From positions 18,591,424 through 18,655,423 of the forward strand of contig OX457031.1 in the NCBI GenBank assembly GCA_949752745.1: a stretch of 64,000 bases of DNA, read 5' to 3'. Below the pieces are notes generated by a model that was not told the DNA's origin, made no database searches, and saw only the letters and a list, made by a program, of their open reading frames with translations. Numbering within the stretch: the first letter of the stretch is position 1; every line of letters begins with the position of its first letter. Positions 54,948-64,000 of this stretch are shown in pieces. This DNA comes from Protula sp. h YS-2021 (lineage: Eukaryota; Annelida; Polychaeta; Sabellida; Serpulidae). A program made the translations under genes and the position numbers.

Positions 54948-55158
54948 AAGCCGACCCAAATGCCACCGAATTCATAATGACAATTAAATGTCAATTTAAG
55001 CGCATAAAGGTGATTTAAATAAGAAAAAAATGTTAAAACTCTCTCAAAATGGAAAACAGAGAAAAAGTTAATAGAAAAAGAAAAGACATTAGTCTCAAAG
55101 ATGAAATTGAGATAGTTAATGTGTTTGGACATCAAACTTGAATCTGCGGTCAACACGC

Positions 55159-55264
55159 ATAATTTTACCCAAGTAGGGCCAGGTCTCCCAAATGGGACCA
55201 TCTCTGAAATAGGGCACATTTTATTCGGTCCCAAGGGTGGTCCGATTTCAGAGGTTCCACTGTA
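55159..55264. mobile_element. solo end of a CAGTGGAACCTC-type DNA element
   Basis: Ends GGTCCGATTTCAGAGGTTCC then ACTGTA. The reverse complement begins TACAGTGGAACCTCTGAAAT, closely related to the MITE at 53661. It may be the far end of one composite element that foldback B inserted into (53661-55264), or a separate fragment. Confidence 0.5.
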
Positions 55265-58013
55265 CCATTTATGGATCCTTCTTTTATGATAACTTCATAA
55301 TAAATAGATCTTTTGGCATCTCCACCAAATTGCTGGTGGCTTTTGTTTATGTTGTCGCCCTTCGCGTTTAGTTTCAACATTGCTTTTCAAGCTCAATAAA
55401 TCTGAAGATGTATCCTCTCGCCATTTATTTCTCTCCACTCTAAAATATGGGCAAATATACACACGACTTAAACGAAACTGAGATCTCCTGTTCGAAAGGC
55501 CCCCCTTTTTGAGCATTCTCTTTAATTTCAATGTTTTCAATGTCACAACAGCCACCGTAAAATTGATGTCTAGGACAAGGTCTTAATTAGCATTATTATA
55601 TGGTCGACAGCAGAGAGGCTAATGTTATGGTGTTCCTGATCACCTCCTCCTCCCCCCCCACCCCCCCCCCCCCCGCGGTGCCGGCTGAAGGATGTACGAC
55701 AGCTTGCTCCGATATTCACAGAAGTCAGTTATGTAGTTAACCGTACTCCACACTAATGCAATATTGGTACTTTACATAAACAATTTTTTCACCAATTAGT
55801 TTTAAAATTTAAATAAAATTTGCTAATCAATTTTCAAATTTGCTACAGGAGCAGTTAATGGAATCGGTTGACTGTACCGTTAACTTTTGTGAATGCGGCA
55901 CTTGGCATTTAAGCGCTGTGAAGGCCATCATTTAAGCGCTGTGAAGGCCATCATTTAAGCGCTGTGAAGGCCATCATTTAAGCGCTGTGAAGGCCATCAT
56001 TTCACCTGCTTCTTCTTTCTTATTTCCGTTGTAAAACGTTATGGATGCCATCAGTGTCAACAATATGGGGAAAAGTGAGCAATCTAGAGCCTTGTTAGTT
56101 GCTATTACAGGGGAGTAGGCGCCTTTGATTTAGGGGTTTCCGCGGATAAGACAGAACAGGAGCAGGTCATGGAATTACTTGGCATGACTGTAGTGAACAA
56201 TTGGCTGTATTCTAGTTCTATGGATGATATGAGAATTGTTGTGGATAATCCATAATATAAAGGGAACGGGGAGAATCTACGGCTGTCCGTACACTTATAT
56301 AATACAAATGAGAACCTATTTCTAAACACTTCGCCAAGAAATATTGTTAAAACTACTTTCTCCTTTCAAGTGGAATTTGAGACATTTTCTCAGCCTGATT
56401 CGGTTTGCTTTTCCTATGTAGACAAGCCAATGTTTTTCAGATTCTGAAACCTTTCTTAGAAACATTTTGCCAGTTTGAAACATTTTTAGACAAGTAAAAA
56501 AACCCAGCTTTGCTACTTACTCTATGAAACGGCATCCCTTCCCCCACCCCCTCCACCACACCCGAATTGCGAACTGAAGCTTATATGAAAATCCAGTGTA
56601 TTTAAAATGACCAGATAAGATTTTGCATCCGCGCGTCGTTCTTGCAAAACCAACTCGATTAAGCACGTCTCTGAGCTCAGCGTATTTAGCACATACAAGT
56701 AAAGCACACCTCATTCATATAATGCAGTGTGGCTGTTGGCACATGCTTGCGCAAATGCTGCTGCAGCCCTTTCAAGTTGCTTTAGGTGACAAAAAAAATC
56801 ACATTTTTTTTTTGTTTTGCATTTTGAGCATAAAAATGAAAACAAAGGCGAAAACAAAAAGTTACATGCACAACTTCAAATCAAATACTACGTGTGTGTG
56901 AAATTTGATGTTTCTTGGTGGTCAGTGGAGTGCTAAAGACAAAATGACGTACCAGTAAGGAGAAAAACAAATTCCGAAACATCGGCCTCGCACAACTTCA
57001 ATGTGCTCTTTGTAAGTTCTTCGACTTGCCAAATGTGAAAAGGATGACGTTATCAAGTTTAATCGACCTTTCGATCGAGGGAGCACAAAGGAAAAATACA
57101 CAATGCGACAGGTAAGGTTAGAGTCGATTTTTCTCTCATGCCACCCCTGGCATCGTCACCTAACGGAGTAGCGCGAGATGTGCTGCGTCGACGGTGCCTT
57201 TATGCCAGCGCGGTTGTCGTCGTCGCGATGGCGATGACAGGACAGTAAAAGCAACAACAATCCCGTCTGCAATGCTACAGCATAGATTTATCCCATCGTA
57301 GAAACAGCATATCATAGGATATGGGCCCATCTTATGGCTGGGCTATTTCTATGCTTACTTTGTTGAAACAGCGCAAAAAAAAAATGCGACGTCAATGAAC
57401 AAATCTTATGCAAAGACATCTTTGGGTATCGAAAACCAAACTCCATGCCACTTGAGTGAACTCAACGCTTGTTGCCACACTGCATTTTAACAGAGTGCTT
57501 TTTTTTCTTTCTTTCTTTTTTTTTTTTTACTTTTCCGCATAAGCAAAGTATAATTGAATATAGGAAAAACTTATAAATTGTAGTGATAAAAAGAGAAAAA
57601 AAATACACCCACAGTTTTACGCACGTTCGTAAATGGATCAGCTTTTTAACAAAAACACGGATAAAAAATGTATCTTCAAGTGGGAAGCGAAAACATTAAG
57701 AAGATGAATAATACATTACTTTCACGAATAAGATTAATGTCTGGACTTTATAGAGTGTGCCTCCTAAACGTTACAGCGGGTGAAATGGAAAAATGAAAAA
57801 AAAAAACGGCATCGTAGATTCAATTAAATTGTGTTGCAAAGCGGTCAAGGGTTTTGTGAAGTCTTGTAACTAGTGCAAACACAGCTTTAACAAACTTGTA
57901 AGCAATAAAGCTTGTATGGGCTTGGAGCGGGAATAATTTAAGGTTCTTTATTTCTTGGTATCAAGTGTCACGTCAGTGATACTCAAACTAAATCAGCCCC
58001 ATCAGATTCTCTT
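55265..58013. other. host DNA, no gene recognised
   Basis: C run near 55656. Four copies of a 23-bp unit containing CATTTAAGCGCTGTGAAGGC lie at 55908-56001. A locally GC-richer patch at 57140-57240 has no convincing exon. No signal-peptide exon for the nicotinic receptor gene was found. Confidence 0.4.
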
Positions 58014-61000
58014 GGTTAAAACACACCAAAATTCACCTCCTGGCGGTTCATTCAGCTAAAAGATATTCTCCTGGCAGTTCACGCAGCTAAAATCCACCTC
58101 CTGGCAGTTCACTCAGCCAAAATTCACCTCCTGGCAGTTCATTCAGAAAAATCCACCTCCTGACAGTTCACGAAGCTAAAAGCCACCTCCTGGCAGTTCA
58201 CTCAGCTAAAATCTACCTCCTGGCAGTTCACTCAGCCAAAAATCACCTCCTGGCATTTCATTCAGAAAAATCCACCTCTTGGCAGTTCACAAAGCTAAAC
58301 GCCACCTCCTGACAGTTCACGAAGCTAAACGCCACCTCTTTGTAGTTCACGAAGCTAAGAGCCACCTCCTGGCAGTTCACAAAGCTAAAAGCCACCTCTT
58401 GTTAGTTCACTCAGCTAAAATCCACCTCCTGGCAGTTCACGCAGCTAAAATCCACCTCCTGGCAGTTCACGAAGCTAAAAGCCACCTCCTGGCAGTTCAC
58501 ACAGCTAAAATCCACCTCCTGGCAGTTCACGCAGCTAAAAGCCACCTCTTGGTAGTTCACTCAGCTAAAATCCACCTCCTGGCAGTTCACGCAGCTAAAA
58601 TCCACCTCCTGGCAGTTCACGAAGCTAAAAGCCACCTCTTGGTAGTTCACTCAGCTAAAATCCACCTCCTGGCAGTTCACGAAGCTAAAATCCTTCTCCT
58701 GGCAGCTCACGCAGCTAAAAGCCACCTCCTGACAGTTCACGGAGCTAAAATCCACCTCCTGACAGTTCACGGAGCTAAAATCCACCTCCTGGCAGTTCAC
58801 TCAGCTAAAAGCCACCTCTTGGCAGTTCACGCAGCTTAAATTCACCTCCTGGCGGTTCACTCAGCTAAAAGATATTCTCCTGGCAGTTCACGCAGCTAAA
58901 ATCCACCTCCTGGCAGTTCACTCAGCTAAAATCTACCTCCTGACAGTTCACTCGGCCAAAATTCACCTCCTGGCAGTTCATTCAGAAAAATCCACCTCTT
59001 GGCAGTTCACTCAGCTAAAATCCACCTCCTCGCAGTTCACGCAGCTAAAAGCCACCTTCTTGCAGTTAACGCAGCTAAAATTCACCTCCTGGCAGTTCAC
59101 GCAGCTGAAACCCACCTCCTGGCAGTTCACGAAGCTAAAAGCCACCTCTTGGTAGTTCACGAAGCTAAGAGCCACCTCCTGGCAGTTCACGAAGCTAAAA
59201 GCCACCTCTTGGTAGTTCACGAAGCTAAGAGCCACCTCCTGGCAGTTCACGAAGCTAAAAGCCACCTCTTGGTAGTTCACTCAGCTAAAATCCACCTCCT
59301 GGCAGTTCACGCAGCTGAAACCCCCCTCCTGGCAGTTCACACAGCTAAAATCCACCTCCTGGCAGTTCACTCAGCTAAAATCCACCTCCTGGCAGTTCAC
59401 GCAGCTAAAATCCACCTCCTGGCAGTTCACGAAGCTAAAAGCCACCTCCTGGCAGTTCACGAAGCTAAAAGCCACCTCTTGGTAGTTCACTCAGCTAAAA
59501 TCCACCTCCTGGCAGTTCACGCAGCTGAAACCCGCCTCCTGGCAGTTCACACAGCTAAAATCCACCTCCTGGCAGTTCACTCAGCTAAAATCCATCTCCT
59601 GGCAGTTCACACAGCTGAAATCCACCTCCTGACAGTTCACGGAGCTAAAATCCACCTCCTGGCAGTTCACGAAGCTAAACGCCACCTCCTGGCAGTTCAC
59701 TCAGCTAAAATCCACCTCTTGGCAGTTCACGCAGCTAAAATTCACCTCCTGGCGGTTCACTCAGCTAAAAGATATTCTCCTGACAGTTCACTCGGCCAAA
59801 ATTCACCTCCTGGCAGTTCACTCAGCTAAAAGCCACCTCTTGGCAGTTCACGCAGCTAAAATTCACCTCCTGGCGGTTCACTCAGCTAAAAGATATTCTC
59901 CTGGCAGTTCACGCAGCTAAAATCCACCTCCTGGCAGTTCACTCAGCCAAAATTCACCTCCTGGCAGTTCATTCAGAAAAATCCACCTCTTGGCAGTTCA
60001 CGAAGCTAAAAGCCACCTCCTGGCAGTTCACTCAGCTAAAATCTACCTCCTGGCAGTTCACTCAGCCAAAAATCACCTCCTGGCATTTCATTCAGAAAAA
60101 TCCACCTCTTGGCAGTTCACAAAGCTAAACGCCACCTCCTGACAGTTCACGAAGCTAAACGCCACCTCTTTGTAGTTCACGAAGCTAAGAGCCACCTCCT
60201 GGCAGTTCACAAAGCTAAAAGCCACCTCTTGGTAGTTCACTCAGCTAAAATCCACCTCCTGGCAGTTCACGCAGCTAAAATCCACCTCCTGGCAGTTCAC
60301 GAAGCTAAAAGCCACCTCCTGGCAGTTCACACAGCTAAAATCCACCTCCTGGCAGTTCACGCAGCTAAAAGCCACCTCTTGGTAGTTCACTCAGCTAAAA
60401 TCCACCTCCTGGCAGTTCACGCAGCTAAAATCCACCTCCTGGCAGTTCACGAAGCTAAAAGCCACCTCTTGGTAGTTCACTCAGCTAAAATCCACCTCCT
60501 GGCAGTTCACGAAGCTAAAATCCTTCTCCTGGCAGCTCACGCAGCTAAAAGCCACCTCCTGACAGTTCACGGAGCTAAAATCCACCTCCTGACAGTTCAC
60601 GGAGCTAAAATCCACCTCCTGGCAGTTCACTCAGCTAAAAGCCACCTCTTGGCAGTTCACGCAGCTTAAATTCACCTCCTGGCGGTTCACTCAGCTAAAA
60701 GATATTCTCCTGGCAGTTCACGCAGCTAAAATCCACCTCCTGGCAGTTCACTCAGCTAAAATCTACCTCCTGACAGTTCACTCGGCCAAAATTCACCTCC
60801 TGGCAGTTCATTCAGAAAAATCCACCTCTTGGCAGTTCACTCAGCTAAAATCCACCTCCTCGCAGTTCACGCAGCTAAAAGCCACCTTCTTGCAGTTAAC
60901 GCAGCTAAAATTCACCTCCTGGCAGTTCACGCAGCTGAAACCCACCTCCTGGCAGTTCACGAAGCTAAAAGCCACCTCTTGGTAGTTCACGAAGCTAAGA

Positions 61001-64000
61001 GCCACCTCCTGGCAGTTCACGAAGCTAAAAGCCACCTCTTGGTAGTTCACGAAGCTAAGAGCCACCTCCTGGCAGTTCACGAAGCTAAAAGCCACCTCTT
61101 GGTAGTTCACTCAGCTAAAATCCACCTCCTGGCAGTTCACGCAGCTGAAACCCACCTCCTGGCAGTTCACACAGCTAAAATCCACCTCCTGGCAGTTCAC
61201 TCAGCTAAAATCCACCTCCTGGCAGTTCACGCAGCTAAAATCCACCTCCTGGCAGTTCACGAAGCTAAAAGCCACCTCCTGGCAGTTCACGAAGCTAAAA
61301 GCCACCTCTTGGTAGTTCACTCAGCTAAAATCCACCTCCTGGCAGTTCACGCAGCTGAAACCCGCCTCCTGGCAGTTCACACAGCTAAAATCCACCTCCT
61401 GGCAGTTCACTCAGCTAAAATCCATCTCCTGGCAGTTCACGCAGCTGAAATCCACCTCCTGACAGTTCACGGAGCTAAAATCCACCTCCTGGCAGTTCAC
61501 GAAGCTAAACGCCACCTCCTGGCAGTTCACTCAGCTAAAATCCACCTCTTGGCAGTTCACGCAGCTAAAATTCACCTCCTGGCGGTTCACTCAGCTAAAA
61601 GATATTCTCCTGACAGTTCACTCGGCCAAAATTCACCTCCTGGCAGTTCACTCAGCTAAAAGCCACCTCTTGGCAGTTCACGCAGCTAAAATTCACCTCC
61701 TGGCGGTTCACTCAGCTAAAAGATATTCTCCTGGCAGTTCACGCAGCTAAAATGCACCTCCTGGCAGTTCACTCAGCCAAAATTCACCTCCTGGCAGTTC
61801 ATTCAGAAAAATCCACCTCTTGGCAGTTCACGAAGCTAAAAGCCACCTCCTGGCAGTTCACTCAGCTAAAATCTACCTCCTGGCAGTTCACTCAGCCAAA
61901 ATTCACCTCCTGGCAGTTCATTCAGAAAAATCCACCTCCTGGCAGTTCACACAGCTAAAATCCACCTCCTGGCAGTTCACGCAGCTAAAAGCCACCTCTT
62001 GGTAGTTCTCTCAGCTAAAATCCACCTCCTGGCAGTTCACGAAGCTAAAATCCACCTCCTGGCAGTTCATTCAGAAAAATCCACCTCCTGACAGTTCACG
62101 AAGCTAAAAGCCACCTCCTGGCAGTTCACTCAGCTAAAATCTACCTCCTGGCAGTTCACTCAGCCAAAAATCACCTCCTGGCATTTCATTCAGAGAAATC
62201 CACCTCTTGGCAGTTCACAAAGCTAAACGCCACCTCCTGACAGTTCACGAAGCTAAACGCCACCTCTTTGTAGTTCACGAAGCTAAGAGCCACCTCCTGG
62301 CAGTTCACAAAGCTAAAAGCCACCTCTTGGTAGTTCACTCAGCTAAAATCCACCTCCTGGCAGTTCACGCAGCTAAAATCCACCTCCTGGCAGTTCACGA
62401 AGCTAAAAGCCACCTCCTGGCAGTTCACACAGCTAAAATCCACCTCCTGGCAGTTCACGCAGCTAAAAGCCACCTCTTGGTAGTTCACTCAGCTAAAATC
62501 CACCTCCTGGCAGTTCACGCAGCTAAAATCCACCTCCTGGCAGTTCACGAAGCTAAAAGCCACCTCTTGGTAGTTCACTCAGCTAAAATCCACCTCCTGG
62601 CAGTTCACGAAGCTAAAATCCTTCTCCTGGCAGCTCACGCAGCTAAAAGCCACCTCCTGACAGTTCACGGAGCTAAAATCCACCTCCTGACAGTTCACGG
62701 AGCTAAAATCCACCTCCTGGCAGTTCACGAAGCTAAACGCCACCTCCTGGCAGTTCACTCAGCTAAAAGCCACCTCTTGGCAGTTCACGCAGCTTAAATT
62801 CACCTCCTGGCGGTTCACTCAGCTAAAAGATATTCTCCTGGCAGTTCACGCAGCTAAAATCCACCTCCTGGCAGTTCACTCAGCTAAAATCTACCTCCTG
62901 ACAGTTCACTCGGCCAAAATTCACCTCCTGGCAGTTCATTCAGAAAAATCCACCTCTTGGCAGTTCACTCAGCTAAAATCCACCTCCTGGCAGTTCACGC
63001 AGCTAAAAGCCACCTTCTTGCAGTTAACGCAGCTAAAATTCACCTCCTGGCAGTTCACGCAGCTGAAACCCACCTCCTGGCAGTTCACACAGCTAAAATC
63101 CACCTCCTGGCAGCTCACTCAGCCAAAATTCACCTCCTGGCAGTTCACAAAGCTAAACGCCACCTCCAGGCAGTTCACGAAGCTAAAAGCCACCTCTTGG
63201 TAGTTCACGAAGCTAAGAGCCACCTCCTGGCAGTTCACGAAGCTAAAAGTCACCTCTTGGTAGTTCACTCAGCTAAAATCCACCTCCTGGCAGTTCACGC
63301 AGCTGAAACCCACCTCCTGGCAGTTCACACAGCTAAAATCCACCTCCTGGCAGTTCACTCAGCTAAAATCCACCTCCTGGCAGTTCACGCAGCTAAAATC
63401 CACCTCCTGGCAGTTCACGAAGCTAAAAGCCACCTCCTGGCAGTTCACGAAGCTAAAAGCCACCTCTTGGTAGTTCACTCAGCTAAAATCCACCTCCTGG
63501 CAGTTCACGCAGCTGAAACCCGCCTCCTGGCAGTTCACACAGCTAAAATCCACCTCCTGGCAGTTCACTCAGCTAAAATCCATCTCCTGGCAGTTCACGC
63601 AGCTGAAATCCACCTCCTGACAGTTCACGGAGCTAAAATCCACCTCCTGGCAGTTCACGAAGCTAAACGCCACCTCCTGGCAGTTCACTCAGCTAAAATC
63701 CACCTCTTGGCAGTTCACGCAGCTAAAATTCACCTCCTGGCGGTTCACTCAGCTAAAAGATATTCTCCTGACAGTTCACTCGGCCAAAATTCACCTCCTG
63801 GCAGTTCACTCAGCTAAAAGCCACCTCTTGGCAGTTCACGCAGCTAAAATTCACCTCCTGGCGGTTCACTCAGCTAAAAGATATTCTCCTGGCAGTTCAC
63901 GCAGCTAAAATCCACCTCCTGGCAGTTCACTCAGCCAAAATTCACCTCCTGGCAGTTCATTCAGAAAAATCCACCTCTTGGCAGTTCACGAAGCTAAAAG
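58014..64000 (+). repeat. 30-bp satellite array with ~1.83-kb higher-order repeat
   Basis: About 200 tandem copies of a 30-bp unit (CTCCTGGCAGTTCACGCAGC + TAAAATCCAC) run to the right edge and probably beyond. Successive blocks are almost identical at a spacing of 1830 bp (features at 58279 and 58999 recur at 60109 and 60829), i.e. 61 units. The next copy is offset by 2098-2128 bp (62207, 62957), showing an expanded block. Units of odd length (GATATTCTCCTGG, TTCAGAAAAATCCACC) shift the frame, so the long HLLAVHEAK-type frames are not believed to be protein genes. Confidence 0.93.

Noticed and set aside
58279..63817. Long frames of 186-286 residues with HLLAVHEAK repeats
   Set aside because: A 30-bp unit keeps any frame open by chance; odd-length units break the frames and both strands are open in places. 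Treated as satellite DNA.
58014..64000. CRISPR-like array
   Set aside because: There are no distinct spacers between conserved repeats; all positions are the same tandem unit, and the genome is animal.

Overview
This is animal nuclear DNA. Host genes are split by introns with GT/AG borders and matching codon phases, microsatellites and transposon debris are abundant, and there are no operons. A divergent nicotinic receptor gene, a GalNAc-transferase gene, an intact Maverick/Polinton and foldback elements suggest a marine invertebrate, perhaps a lophotrochozoan such as a mollusc. That placement is inference; no species can be named from the sequence alone.

Layout. (1) About 0.7-1.0 kb: a decayed DIRS-type tyrosine recombinase. 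(2) 2.2-4.2 kb, minus strand: the first three coding exons of a polypeptide GalNAc-transferase, whose splice phases fit exactly. (3) 8.95-9.46 kb, plus strand: an uninterrupted nucleoside (guanine-type) deaminase. (4) 13.3-25.9 kb, minus strand: seven exons of a nicotinic acetylcholine receptor-like subunit, with the 45-bp and 110-bp exons typical of that family; a probable further upstream exon lies at 47.8-47.95 kb. (5) 27,727-45,491: a complete 17.8-kb Maverick/Polinton (adintovirus-like) element flanked by the 6-bp duplication TTAAGG. (6) 45.5-58 kb: intronic or intergenic DNA with foldback elements and simple repeats. (7) From 58 kb to the end: a 30-bp satellite with a higher-order period of about 1.83 kb.

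The Polinton carries the full core set: protein-primed DNA polymerase B, chromodomain integrase, packaging ATPase, adenain-like protease, major and minor capsid proteins, and small virion proteins. All frames are open and the two terminal repeats differ only by one 26-bp unit, so the insertion looks recent. Two gene blocks converge near 38.5-38.8 kb. The structural block is packed like a bacterial operon, with four ATGA stop/start overlaps. The accessory region is the most novel part: a protein with two CARD-like domains, a NADAR-domain protein, a PC4-like coactivator, a set of related small proteins with a shared EW-x-x-L ending, a myristoylation/palmitoylation-type micro-protein and several unknowns. 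Promoters share a GTATAAAAGG-type TATA box; three also carry Maf/AP-1 palindromes, and the terminal repeats carry many CRE palindromes (TGACGTCA).

The other main novelty is a group of three complete foldback elements (586, 607 and 880 bp) plus a fourth solo arm. Their inverted arms are built from 15-bp tandem units, of unrelated sequence in at least one family, and the complete ones sit between 8-9-bp target duplications.
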